From an uncultured Pseudomonadales bacterium (GTDB taxonomy: Bacteria > Pseudomonadota > Gammaproteobacteria > Pseudomonadales > Azotimanducaceae): 59,057 bases of DNA. Of the stretch, positions 1-8,268 are shown piece by piece (the stretch's first letter is position 1; every line of letters begins with the position of its first letter). The stretch lies in NCBI GenBank assembly GCA_937921865.1, contig CAKZWF010000044.1, forward strand, positions 1-59,057, read 5' to 3'. The notes beneath the pieces were generated by a model. It was given only the letters and a program-made list of their open reading frames with translations. It was not told where the DNA came from and did not search any database. Made by a program: the position numbers and the translations under genes.

Positions 1-180
1 CCGCTGAGGGCTCTTTATCCGCTGAAGGCTCTTTATCCGCTGAAGGCTCTTTATCCGCTGAAGGCTCTTTATCCGCTGAGGGCTCTTTATCCGCTGAGGG
101 CTCTTTAGCCGCTGAAGGCTCTTTAGCCGCTGAAGGCTCTTTAACCGCTGAGGGCTCTTTAACCGCTGAAGGCTCTTCAT
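1..180. repeat. Ten-copy 18-bp tandem repeat
   Basis: Ten perfect-length 18-bp units run from the window edge to base 180, so the array may be longer. Units differ only at position 8 (GAG or GAA), at position 18 (TAT, TAG or TAA endings), and at position 16 of the last unit. Only one plus-strand frame (starting at base 3) is open through all units. The unit length is a multiple of three, so changes in copy number keep that frame. The array codes for the C-terminal tail of an upstream gene. Confidence 0.95.
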
Positions 181-188
181 CAGCTTGA
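1..188 (+). CDS. C-terminal tail of an off-window gene, AEGSL hexapeptide repeats (partial)
   Basis: The reading frame beginning at base 3 gives ten hexapeptides: AEGSLS five times, AEGSLA twice, AEGSLT twice and AEGSSS once, then Ala and a TGA stop at 186-188. Frame 1 hits TAG inside the array and frame 2 hits TGA in every unit. The stop overlaps the TTG start of the epimerase at 185, which is the usual geometry of translational coupling and supports this frame. GAG/GAA changes are silent here; the other changes exchange small residues (Ser, Ala, Thr). Two minus-strand frames are also open across the array, so the frame choice rests mainly on the overlap. The body of the protein lies outside the window and its function cannot be told. 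Confidence 0.6.
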   Translation, partial: AEGSLSAEGSLSAEGSLSAEGSLSAEGSLSAEGSLAAEGSLAAEGSLTAEGSLTAEGSSSA

Positions 189-1048
189 TAGAGCTGGCAT
201 CGGGTGACACATGGGTGATGCTGGACCCCGCCCGCGGTGGTGCTATTGCCGGTTATTACAGCCGGGGACCAGCGGGTAGCGTCGACTGGCTGGTACCAGC
301 AGACAGCCTCCGGCCAGCCTGTTTCCCGTTGCTGCCGTTTGCAAGCCGAATCCGCAACGGTGAGTTTCGTTTTTCCGGCCAGACGGTGCAGCTACCGGCG
401 AATAACCCGCCTGAACAGCACGCCATTCACGGCCAGGCCTGGCAACAGCCCTGGGTTGTCACGAGACAATCGGCTCACCATGCCAGCTGCGAATTTCACC
501 ATCCCCCAGGCGCCTGGCCCTGGCGGTACGTCGCACGCCAGAAGTTCACCTTGGAAGATCGAACCCTGCGCATCAACCTTGAACTGGAAAACCTCAGCAG
601 CACGATCATGCCCGCGGGTATGGGGCTGCATCCGTATTTTCCCCGGACGCCGCGGACACAGATATATGCTGGTGTGACTTCCCGATGGCAGCTGGGCGCA
701 GATCTGCTTCGGGTTGGTTCAGCGCCTGTTGCTCATGAAACCCCCGACGACAATCGGCTGCTCACCGGTGCTGGCCCGATCGATGCGGTGTTCAGTGGCT
801 GGGTCCGGCAGGCGTTGATTGAGCTGCCGGAGTGCAAAGCGCAGATTGCGATCGCCGCACTGGCGCCGCTGCAGCATCTGGTGGTTTACAGCGAAGAGGC
901 TGCAGACTATGTGTGCGTGGAACCGGTCAGCAACGTTGTCGATGCGTTCAATCTGAACCCCACGACGGATCCGGGCAATTTGTATCAGGTCATTGCATCG
1001 GGAGACTGTCTTCAAACTGAGGTTATGATCTCACCGCGCTTCGTCTGA
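185..1048 (+). CDS. Aldose 1-epimerase family protein (YphB/GalM-like)
   Basis: A 287-residue protein of the galactose mutarotase fold, which interconverts alpha and beta anomers of aldoses or related sugars in the cytoplasm. Visible family signatures are the FASRIRNGE segment near residues 52-60, a His pair around 79-82 (HAIHG), HPYF at 149-152 containing the general-acid His, and EPVSN at 246-250 containing the likely catalytic Glu. Its length is normal for the short YphB-like branch. The TTG start at 185 overlaps the stop of the repeat-tailed gene upstream, so the two are probably one operon. The exact sugar substrate cannot be read from the sequence. Confidence 0.85.
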   Translation: MIELASGDTWVMLDPARGGAIAGYYSRGPAGSVDWLVPADSLRPACFPLLPFASRIRNGEFRFSGQTVQLPANNPPEQHAIHGQAWQQPWVVTRQSAHHASCEFHHPPGAWPWRYVARQKFTLEDRTLRINLELENLSSTIMPAGMGLHPYFPRTPRTQIYAGVTSRWQLGADLLRVGSAPVAHETPDDNRLLTGAGPIDAVFSGWVRQALIELPECKAQIAIAALAPLQHLVVYSEEAADYVCVEPVSNVVDAFNLNPTTDPGNLYQVIASGDCLQTEVMISPRFV

Positions 1049-1142
1049 CTGGTTGTTGATCAGCGGTTTCTTCAGGAAGCCGCGGTCGCCTTTGTTGACG
1101 ATCCTCATCTCTGGCCGGTTTTGCGTGTACAGGAAATTCGAG

Positions 1143-2465
1143 TTATCCGGCAGTTGTTTCCATCTCATCCAGAAAATCAGCCAGCGACCGATCACCAACA
1201 ACCGAAACAACCGCCTCATCCAGCCGACCGCCGAGCGCGTCAACTTCCCGCCCCCAATTGGGATCCCGATAGTAGCCCGACTCACCCTGCACGCGAACGA
1301 CGTTGAGGATGTCCTGCAGGCGAATTCGCGACATTTCGCGTCCAGGCATCAGCGTTTCTGTCTCCGTGACCACGAGCAAACCGTCTTTTTCTAGCGCTGA
1401 GGCAACAACCGCCAGCACCAGGGTCGGGACGCTCAGGATCTGGCCGATGTCGGTAAGTGACACCTGCTGTTTCCTGTTACGAAACGCATTGCCAACCACC
1501 GTCATGATGTTTAACGCCAACCGCTCGCGCATCCCATTGGACATATCCGGCTCCTGTCTGCCGATGCGCAGGAACGCGGGATTCTGGTGATAGAACGCCA
1601 GCTGCGCGCCTAACAGCAGCACCAGCCAGTTCAGGTACAGCCACAACAACGCAATAATGCCGACGCCAAAGCTGGCGTAGACCGCAAAGGTGCGGAACGA
1701 GTTGGCTATAAACGTGGTAAAAATCACGCTCATGGTGACCCACATGACGCCCCCCGCAAGGCCACCAACGAGCGCTGACTTCATGCTGACTTTGGTGTTT
1801 GGCATGAAGTAGTAGAGAAAAGTAAACATGCCGATGATCATCACATACGGCACCGACTCGCCTACCAGCAGGAAAATCTGGGCAATACCCGGCACTTTTT
1901 CCAGGTAGGCGACAAAGGAGTTGCTGCTTAGTGAGGCGATCATGCTGAACGCGGTGCCCATGGCCACCGGGCCAATCAGCAGCACCACCAGATACTCGCT
2001 GAAGCGACGGGCAAACCCCCGTGTCTTGGCCACATACCACACATAGTTGAAGCTGGACTCGACTTTCTGAATCATCGAAACGGCTGTCCAGAGGAAGATG
2101 ACAACACCGATAGCGCCAATTGCGCGGCCGTCAATACGATCCACCATCTGCAGAATATTCTCGGCAATGGCAACCCCGTCTGGTCCCAGCTGCGTAAAAG
2201 ACTGCGTGAACATCTCGCGCAGTCGCGAGACCATTCCCAGGCCTTTGGCAACTGAAAAACTGACAGCCAGCAGCGGCACAATCGATAGCAGCGTGGTGTA
2301 TACCAGGCTCATGGCGCGCAGGGTGAGCTGCGTGGAGAACACGTCGCGTAACATGCCATAGAGAAAGCGCAGGATCTGCGCAAGTGCACGGCCCAGTCGG
2401 CCTCGGGCTTCAATATGACGGCCCCAGATCAGGTCGTCGATGGCTTTTTCAACTCTATCAAGCAT
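1143..2465 (-). CDS. YihY/BrkB-family inner-membrane protein
   Basis: A 440-residue integral membrane protein of the YihY family, formerly mis-called ribonuclease BN. Several hydrophobic segments occupy about residues 35-290, including the family stretch SLVYTTLLSIVPLLAVSFS near 53-71. A hydrophilic C-terminal domain of about 130 residues with winged-helix-like features follows, which is common in gammaproteobacterial members. It converges with the epimerase, leaving 94 bp with no clear terminator. The biochemical role of the family is not established. The ATG at 2465 opens on a conserved-looking N-terminus. Confidence 0.85.
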   Translation of the reverse strand: MLDRVEKAIDDLIWGRHIEARGRLGRALAQILRFLYGMLRDVFSTQLTLRAMSLVYTTLLSIVPLLAVSFSVAKGLGMVSRLREMFTQSFTQLGPDGVAIAENILQMVDRIDGRAIGAIGVVIFLWTAVSMIQKVESSFNYVWYVAKTRGFARRFSEYLVVLLIGPVAMGTAFSMIASLSSNSFVAYLEKVPGIAQIFLLVGESVPYVMIIGMFTFLYYFMPNTKVSMKSALVGGLAGGVMWVTMSVIFTTFIANSFRTFAVYASFGVGIIALLWLYLNWLVLLLGAQLAFYHQNPAFLRIGRQEPDMSNGMRERLALNIMTVVGNAFRNRKQQVSLTDIGQILSVPTLVLAVVASALEKDGLLVVTETETLMPGREMSRIRLQDILNVVRVQGESGYYRDPNWGREVDALGGRLDEAVVSVVGDRSLADFLDEMETTAG

Positions 2466-2618
2466 GAACTGCGTGGGGTCGTCTAAGGGTGAGAAGCGTT
2501 ACCTTCATCGTACAGCATGTCCCTAACCGGTTCAGGTGGCGCTTCTCTTACGGCGCATAGTCATCTCTGGGCCGCTGCCTTAGCATGACGGATCAATAAT
2601 CAAACAGAGCAACCACAT

Positions 2619-3398
2619 ATGACAGGACGAGTAGAAGGTAAAATCGCGCTGGTGACAGGAGGTGCTTCCGGCATCGGGCGGGCGTCCGCCATGAGTCTGG
2701 CAAGCGAAGGCGCATTCTTACTGGTCACGGATGTGGATGATGCGCTTGGTGCAGCCACCGTCGGCGCGATTGAGGAAGCGGGTGGTCGTGCGGCCTTCCT
2801 GCGCCTGGACGTTGCCATCGAGTCAGAATGGCAAGCCGTTGTCGATCAGATTAGGAGCGATCAGGGCGGGCTGCATATTCTGGTGAACAATGCAGGCATC
2901 GCTATTGGTGGCAGTCTGCTCGAGATGAGCCTGGAAGACTGGCGGCGCCAGCAGGCCATCAATCTCGATGGTGTGTTTCTTGGCATGAAGCACAGCATTC
3001 CCCTGATGCGCGACTCAGGTGGCGGCTCGATCGTTAACATCTCATCAGTAGCCGGCCTCAAAGGCAGCGCCAATCTGGCCGGATACTGTGCAACCAAAGG
3101 CGGCGTGCGACTTCTCACTAAGGGTGCTGCGCTTGAGTGTGCACACAACGGCTGGAAAGTGCGGGTAAACTCCGTGCATCCCGGCGTGATCGATACGCCG
3201 ATCTGGGACAAGGTGAATCCCGAATTTCTGGCAGGTGCCAACGCAGTAGACTTGGATGCTATGGCTTCAGCGGGGGTGCCGATGGGTGTTCCCGGAAACC
3301 CCCAGGATATTGCTAACGGCGTGCTGTTTCTTGCCAGTGACGACAGCAGCTACATGACGGGCAGTGAGCTTGTGATCGACGGTGGGATTATGGCCTGA
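2619..3398 (+). CDS. Short-chain dehydrogenase/reductase (SDR)
   Basis: A 259-residue classical SDR that should carry out NAD(P)-dependent oxidation of an alcohol or reduction of a ketone. The cofactor motif GGASGIGRA lies near residues 15-23, NNAGIA follows near 90, the catalytic Ser is in SSVAG near 142, and YCATKGG near 154-160 supplies the Tyr and Lys. An Asp after beta-2 (VTDVDD) suggests NAD(H) preference. The sequence resembles hydroxysteroid or cyclic-alcohol dehydrogenases, but the substrate is uncertain. The ATG at 2619 is 153 bp from the divergent YihY gene. Downstream sequence holds only gene remnants. Confidence 0.88.
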   Translation: MTGRVEGKIALVTGGASGIGRASAMSLASEGAFLLVTDVDDALGAATVGAIEEAGGRAAFLRLDVAIESEWQAVVDQIRSDQGGLHILVNNAGIAIGGSLLEMSLEDWRRQQAINLDGVFLGMKHSIPLMRDSGGGSIVNISSVAGLKGSANLAGYCATKGGVRLLTKGAALECAHNGWKVRVNSVHPGVIDTPIWDKVNPEFLAGANAVDLDAMASAGVPMGVPGNPQDIANGVLFLASDDSSYMTGSELVIDGGIMA

Positions 3399-3453
3399 TC
3401 GCCTGATCCGCGTCATTGTCCTTACCCGCTGCGGGGTAGAACAGATCAGCGTG

Positions 3454-3807
3454 ATGTCGCTCAGCAACGCATATTCCACAGCAGACGCTGCTGTTCGCGA
3501 GCAGATGGAGTTAATCCGGATTGTTGTCGCGTCCGCAAGAAACTGGGCACATTACATTGGCTTGCTGCTATCAGGGGCCAGCATTTTTCGAATGTACGCA
3601 ACACTTTACCGCCTCCGGCTGGTTCCCCGCCTGCTTTCGACATTTGGCTTAGCAGCAACAGTGTCGCAGCTGGCAGGAGTGAGTATGCCGTTATTCGGTG
3701 TGAAGCTGGAATTCCTGATACTCGCGCCTCTCGCGCTCAGTCAGATAGCTCTGGGAATATGGCTGGTGGCTCGGGGCTTCTCTTCGGATGAGCTAATTGC
3801 AGATTAA
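3454..3807 (+). pseudogene. 5'-truncated DUF4386 membrane protein remnant
   Basis: The open frame, from a possible GTG at 3451 or ATG at 3454, gives about 117 residues matching only the C-terminal half of DUF4386 proteins as I recall them. Signs are a RNWAHYIGLLLSGASIF helix, then a short loop with RLRLVPRLLSTFGL, then two further hydrophobic helices ending IALGIWLVARGF. Intact members have about 210-230 residues with extra N-terminal helices, which are absent here. The frame runs back into the 3' end of the SDR gene, so the missing part appears to have been replaced by unrelated sequence. It could be expressed as a three-helix protein, but a decayed remnant is more likely. Confidence 0.6.
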
Positions 3808-3808
3808 T

Positions 3809-3970
3809 CAAAACCCCTATCCTCCAGCAGACGTGCTGGAGAATCTGATGGTGGATAGCGTTGCGGACCTGCGCGGCGTGGTGCTCGTGCCGCAAACCGG
3901 GCACTTGGCGCAGCTGGAAGGCGCTTAGGCAACCGGCGAGGCAATGTTGGAGTTTCTCTACGGGCTGTGA
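3809..3970 (+). pseudogene. Remnant of an alpha/beta-hydrolase (epoxide-hydrolase-like) C-terminus
   Basis: One plus-strand frame reads PPADVLENLMVDSVADL, then RGVVLVPQTGHLAQLEGA, an in-frame TAG at 3926-3928, then ATGEAMLEFLYGL and TGA at 3968. This matches the end of epoxide-hydrolase-type proteins, where the catalytic His sits in GHWxQxE and the chain ends with a LxFLxGL helix. The intact homologue at 26676-27632 in this window has the same layout (GHWVQQEAPEATNQAL). No start or catalytic nucleophile is present upstream. It follows directly on the DUF4386 remnant, so 3.4-4.0 kb is a patch of decayed genes. Confidence 0.6.
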
Positions 3971-4025
3971 GGTGGACCGTAAGTCAGTGCTGCGGAGCGG
4001 TCAGTACTTGCGCTGCAGCTTCCGG

Positions 4026-4787
4026 CTATCGCGCTGTATACCCCCCATCAACCGGCAGCACCACGCCGGTAATAAAACTCGCGTCGTCACTGGCCAGAAA
4101 AGCTGCCGCCGCCGCAATCTCCTCGGGTTGTCCCAAACGACCCAGCGGATGCAGAGATTCCAGGTACTCGACCCCACCCTCCAGCTCCCTGACCGGGTCC
4201 GTCATTGGCGTGACGATGTAACCTGGCGCTATGGCGTTAACCCTCACACCGCGGGTGCCAAACGTTACCGCGTACTGTTTGGTCAACCCGGCAACCCCGT
4301 GTTTGGCGGCAACATAAGCCCCCGCACCTTCGGGGAGCTCATCCGCCACAACCCGACCGGTCAATCCGACCAGGCCAGCGACCGACGCGGTGTTGATGAT
4401 GACACCACCACCGCGCGCGGCCAGAAATGGTGCTCCGTGAAACAGGCCGTGATACACCCCGGTCAGGTTGACGGCGATGGTCTGCTCCCAGCCGTACCCG
4501 GCGCCGCCGATGCCGGCGTTGTTGAAGATCACATCCAGGCCACCTAACTCGCTGACGGTTGTATCCAGAGCCTCTCTCACCTGGCTTTCCACTGCCACGT
4601 CGACTTGCAGCACTCCGGCTCTGCCACCCCGGTTCTGAATAATGCCCGCGGTGGTTTCCGCGCCCGCGAAGTCACGGTCAGCGCACATGACTGCTGCACC
4701 ATCCTCGGCCATACGCAGCGCGCTTTCGCGGCCGATTCCGCTGCCCGCGCCTGTGATCAGCGCCACTTTGTCCTGCAGTTTTGCCAT
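4026..4787 (-). CDS. Short-chain dehydrogenase/reductase (SDR)
   Basis: A 253-residue classical SDR for an NAD(P)-dependent alcohol/ketone reaction of unknown substrate. The start MAKLQDKVALITG at 4787 is chosen because AGAGGA lies about 11 bases upstream and it gives the usual N-terminus; a longer frame reaches 4865. Visible motifs are GAGSGIGRE, NNAGIGG, the Ser in NTASVAG, YVAAKHG with Tyr and Lys, and the C-terminal DGGYTAR typical of the family. VMCADRD after beta-2 suggests NAD(H). It is divergent from the FtsH-like gene, and the 116-bp gap must hold both promoters. Confidence 0.87.
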   Translation of the reverse strand: MAKLQDKVALITGAGSGIGRESALRMAEDGAAVMCADRDFAGAETTAGIIQNRGGRAGVLQVDVAVESQVREALDTTVSELGGLDVIFNNAGIGGAGYGWEQTIAVNLTGVYHGLFHGAPFLAARGGGVIINTASVAGLVGLTGRVVADELPEGAGAYVAAKHGVAGLTKQYAVTFGTRGVRVNAIAPGYIVTPMTDPVRELEGGVEYLESLHPLGRLGQPEEIAAAAAFLASDDASFITGVVLPVDGGYTAR

Positions 4788-4903
4788 GTTTATGCGGTTT
4801 CCTCTGGTTAGGTTGGATGGTCTTCCGTCGCGTAGAATACGATATTCGCGGACTAGGTACTTCAACGGATGGCATCTAGCGGAGGAGCACCTACGCTCGA
4901 CGA

Positions 4904-6805
4904 GTGATGTTCAGGTGGACGCTGACGCGTCGTAGCAGCTGGCGCGTGGAGCAATATTGGATACAAGTGGATAGAGAAACACACATCAACTTCTGGTACG
5001 TCGTCATCACGATGATGATGTTCCTGTCGCTGCAGGCCTGGTGGGAGGAATCCCGGCGGGTCGAGACCATTCCCTATAGCGAGTTTCAGACGTTGCTGGC
5101 AGACGGCGGGCTCGAGGAAATCGCCATCTCGTCGACCAAGATTCGAGGCAAGCTCAGGGAGCCGGATAGCGGCGGTCATCAATACATCGAGACGGTGCGC
5201 ATCGAGCCGGAATTTGCGAAAGATCTCGCCACCCACGATGTGAAGTTTGCCGGTGTCATCGAGACGAACTGGATTGCCCAGGTGCTCTCCTGGGTGCTTC
5301 CTGCTGTGGTGTTTGTGGGGATCTGGCTGTTTTTTATCCGCAGGCTGGCCGAACGACAGGGTATGGGCGGCATGATGGCCGTCGGCAAGAGCAAAGCGAA
5401 GGTTTATGTGGAGAAAGACACCCAGGTCACCTTTGAAGACGTGGCGGGGGTAGACCAGGCCAAAGCCGAGCTCGAAGAGGTGGTTGCGTTTCTGAAGGAT
5501 CCTGACAGCTACGGCCATCTCGGCGCGCACGTGCCAAAAGGCGTGCTGCTGCTCGGGCCACCAGGGACGGGCAAAACGTTGCTGGCGCGTGCGGTGGCGG
5601 GTGAAGCAGGCGTGCCTTTTTACTCGATCAGCGGCGCCGAGTTCGTGGAGATGTTTGTGGGCGTGGGTGCCGCCCGGGTGCGCGATCTATTCGAGCAGGC
5701 GCGGCAGAGCGCGCCGTGCATCATATTCATCGATGAGCTCGACGCCCTGGGGCGCGCTCGCGGCGCGGGCCCGATGATGGGTGGTCACGATGAGAAGGAG
5801 CAGACCCTTAACCAGCTCCTCAGTGAGCTGGATGGGTTCGATCCGCGGCAGGGCATCATTCTGCTGGCGGCCACCAACCGGCCGGAGATCCTCGATCCGG
5901 CGCTGTTGCGGGCGGGGCGCTTTGACCGGCAGATTCTGGTGGACCGGCCCGACAAACTCGGGCGGGTAGACATCCTCAGCGTGCACGTGAAAAAGATCCA
6001 GCTCGATCCTGGCATTGCGCTGGATGAGATTGCGGCTTTGACCCCGGGGTTCAGCGGGGCGGATCTGGCCAATCTGGTTAATGAAGCGGCAATTCTCGCC
6101 ACCCGCCGGCGGGCAGAGTTCGTGACCATCGATGACTTTACCCGCGCCATCGAGCGCATCGTCGCGGGGCTGGAAAAGAAAAACCGCCTGTTGAATCCAT
6201 ACGAGCGCGAGGTGGTGGCTTACCATGAAATTGGCCATGCGCTCGTTCGGCTGGCGCTCCCTGGAGTGGAGACCATTCACAAGGTATCAATCATTCCCCG
6301 TGGCGTGGGCGCGCTTGGTTACAGCATTCAGCGGCCTACGGAAGACCGTTACCTGATGACCGAAGAAGAGTTGAACAACAAAATGGCTGTGCTCATGGGT
6401 GGGCGGGCGGCCGAAATGCTGGTCTTCAACAAGCTCTCCACTGGTGCTGCGGATGATCTCAAACACGCAACCGGCATTGCGAGGACCATGGTCACCAGCT
6501 ACGGAATGAGCGACGCGGTAGGGCAGGTGAGCTACGCTCAGGAGCAGCCGACCTTTCTGACCCCGGCTGACGTGTTTGGCCAGAGCATGCGTAGCTACAG
6601 TGAAGAAACGGCGTCCAGGATAGATGTTGCCGTGCGTGAGCTTGTCGAACGAGCATTTGAAAAAGCGACCGAAGTGCTCGGTGCGCACCGCCAGACCCTC
6701 GACGAGACAGCAAAACTGTTGCTGGAAAAAGAGACGCTGCTGGCAGATGAGTTGCCCTCACTTGATCCTGGCGAGGCGATGGCCGAGGTGATGGAGCAGA
6801 TTTGA
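4904..6805 (+). CDS. ftsH: FtsH-family ATP-dependent zinc metalloprotease
   Basis: A 633-residue membrane-anchored AAA+ protease that would degrade misfolded or regulatory membrane and cytosolic proteins. The order is an N-terminal transmembrane helix (residues ~30-45), a periplasmic domain, a second helix (~125-145), the AAA module with Walker A GPPGTGKT, Walker B IIFIDELD and the [22 protein letters not shown], then the peptidase with HEIGH. Common FtsH has HEAGH; Ile at the third position is compatible with activity. The [13 protein letters not shown] pore segment is intact. It is probably a second FtsH paralogue, judged from the short C-terminus. The start is uncertain: GTG 4904, ATG 4907, or GTG 4967, which gives a more usual short N-terminus. 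Confidence 0.9.
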   Translation: MMFRWTLTRRSSWRVEQYWIQVDRETHINFWYVVITMMMFLSLQAWWEESRRVETIPYSEFQTLLADGGLEEIAISSTKIRGKLREPDSGGHQYIETVRIEPEFAKDLATHDVKFAGVIETNWIAQVLSWVLPAVVFVGIWLFFIRRLAERQGMGGMMAVGKSKAKVYVEKDTQVTFEDVAGVDQAKAELEEVVAFLKDPDSYGHLGAHVPKGVLLLGPPGTGKTLLARAVAGEAGVPFYSISGAEFVEMFVGVGAARVRDLFEQARQSAPCIIFIDELDALGRARGAGPMMGGHDEKEQTLNQLLSELDGFDPRQGIILLAATNRPEILDPALLRAGRFDRQILVDRPDKLGRVDILSVHVKKIQLDPGIALDEIAALTPGFSGADLANLVNEAAILATRRRAEFVTIDDFTRAIERIVAGLEKKNRLLNPYEREVVAYHEIGHALVRLALPGVETIHKVSIIPRGVGALGYSIQRPTEDRYLMTEEELNNKMAVLMGGRAAEMLVFNKLSTGAADDLKHATGIARTMVTSYGMSDAVGQVSYAQEQPTFLTPADVFGQSMRSYSEETASRIDVAVRELVERAFEKATEVLGAHRQTLDETAKLLLEKETLLADELPSLDPGEAMAEVMEQI

Positions 6806-6932
6806 TTCACTCACGGCGCAGCGTCCAGGAGCGCATGCTTTTAGTATTCTCCGGCTCGCACCGGCACGAGAGCTCCGCTACCAGCAATGCAGCTTCGATT
6901 TCTCACGATCTCAGAGCCAACCGGCGTTGTGT

Positions 6933-6980
6933 CGATATTCAGACGATTGGCTGACTATCCCTGTTAAAATTCCTGTCCTC
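6933..6980 (+). repeat. Conserved intergenic element, copy A
   Basis: First of three closely similar stretches of about 47 bp, all oriented like the plus-strand gene that follows. Shared blocks are CGATA, GAC, TTGGCTGACTATCCC, TGTTAAAA and TCCTGTCCTC. This copy ends ten bases before the ATG of the O-antigen-ligase-like gene. Copies B (10887) and C (15438) lie upstream of an MFS gene and a PQQ dehydrogenase gene. The role is unknown: regulator site, unusual promoter, or a dispersed small repeat. Confidence 0.65.
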
Positions 6981-6989
6981 CTGACCATA

Positions 6990-8231
6990 ATGAAAATAGT
7001 GCCTGATATACCGGACTACTATGTCGACCGGGCTCGCTGGTGCGGCCTGTTAATGTTTGCGGCCGCGGGGTTCGAGTTTCCCGGGGTCGCCGGTTCGGCA
7101 GCGCTGCTGCTCCTGGTCGTGGCTTTCGCGCGCCATGGCGACTGCTTGCGTGCCTGCCTGCAGCGACCGGTTTTCCAGATTCCCCTGCTCTTTGCGCTGT
7201 GGGTGCTGGTGCGCGCCGGGTTGCGTTACCTCGAAATGCCCGCAGAGCGCGACCTCATACTTGAGTGGACGGGGTATTACATCGTGGCCAGTGGCCTGCC
7301 GGCACTTGTCCTGGCGGCGTTACTGGCGGCGGATCGCAGGCGCATTTTATGGGTGCTCAACGCTGCTCTCGCTGCGCTGCTGTTGTCACTGATTGCCCAC
7401 AGTGGGGTCGACGATATCCGCGCCTATATGAGTGGCCAAAGGGCCTTTTACGGGCTGGGCAACGCGTCCAGTCTGTACATCGTGACCGGCATGCTCGGCG
7501 TGGTGCTGTTCGCGCCCTGGGGGAAGGCACGAGACGCCGCGAGCCGGTTTGCGCTGGGCTATTCATGCCTGGCGTTGATCCTGCTCAGCCTGGCCCTGGT
7601 CTGGCAACAGAACCGCAGCGTCCTGGTTGCCGCGCTGGTGGTGATCCCGCTGGTCGGCTACCTCAGGTTCGGTCGCCGCAGCGCCACCGCAGGGCCTAAC
7701 CGCGGCCTGGGATTATTCGTCGCCGTCCTTTTCCTGGCGGTATTGCTGGTCTTTGTGGGTGGCTTGCGCGACCGTTTCGCTGCGGGGCTGGAAACCGTGC
7801 AACCCGAACCCGCGGTCAGTGAGCGCATGCGGCTGTGGCAGGTTGGCTGGGAAAGCGTACTTGAACACCCGTTCATGGGCAGTGGTCCAGGCAGTGTTTC
7901 ACAGTTGGTCAGAACTGACGAACTGGTCAACCGACACTCCCAGCTCCATAACCTCTACCTGCAGCTGCTGGTCGAAACCGGACTGGTCGGCCTGCTGCTC
8001 TACTGCCTTTTACTGGTGGTGCTGGTCCGCGCGCTGCGGTATCCCTATCCCGCTTCCGACGGTGGTGAAGTGACGCTGTTTGCTGGTGGCGCGCTGGCAC
8101 TCTTTCTGCTGGTGAATCTGACCCAGATCAGGATCGATGGAGAACATGCGATGTTTTATGTGACGCTGCTCTATGCCCTGATAATGACGGCGGCACTCAA
8201 CAGTCGGACGCAAGACCCTGGGGTCAGTTGA
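6990..8231 (+). CDS. O-antigen ligase / Wzy-type polysaccharide polymerase-like membrane protein
   Basis: A 413-residue protein with about ten or more hydrophobic segments, and a large periplasmic loop holding SERMRLWQVGWES near residue 280 followed by HPFMGSGPGS and RHSQLHNLYLQLLVETG. That loop is the Wzy_C signature shared by O-antigen ligases (WaaL) and some polymerases or protein glycosyl-ligases. It would join or polymerise lipid-linked glycans on the periplasmic face. The ATG at 6990 was chosen because the longer frame (6927) would translate the conserved intergenic element. No other glycan assembly gene is adjacent apart from phosphomannomutase, with which it converges. Confidence 0.8.
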   Translation: MKIVPDIPDYYVDRARWCGLLMFAAAGFEFPGVAGSAALLLLVVAFARHGDCLRACLQRPVFQIPLLFALWVLVRAGLRYLEMPAERDLILEWTGYYIVASGLPALVLAALLAADRRRILWVLNAALAALLLSLIAHSGVDDIRAYMSGQRAFYGLGNASSLYIVTGMLGVVLFAPWGKARDAASRFALGYSCLALILLSLALVWQQNRSVLVAALVVIPLVGYLRFGRRSATAGPNRGLGLFVAVLFLAVLLVFVGGLRDRFAAGLETVQPEPAVSERMRLWQVGWESVLEHPFMGSGPGSVSQLVRTDELVNRHSQLHNLYLQLLVETGLVGLLLYCLLLVVLVRALRYPYPASDGGEVTLFAGGALALFLLVNLTQIRIDGEHAMFYVTLLYALIMTAALNSRTQDPGVS

Positions 8232-8268
8232 TCGGGTTGCCGATTGATTTCAGCTTGGGGTTGCGATC

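Noticed and set aside
1..180. Array at the left edge as a CRISPR
   Set aside because: Units are directly adjacent with no spacers and are only 18 bp long.
6927..6989. Upstream start for the O-antigen-ligase-like protein
   Set aside because: It would translate the conserved intergenic element; ATG at 6990 gives a normal N-terminus.
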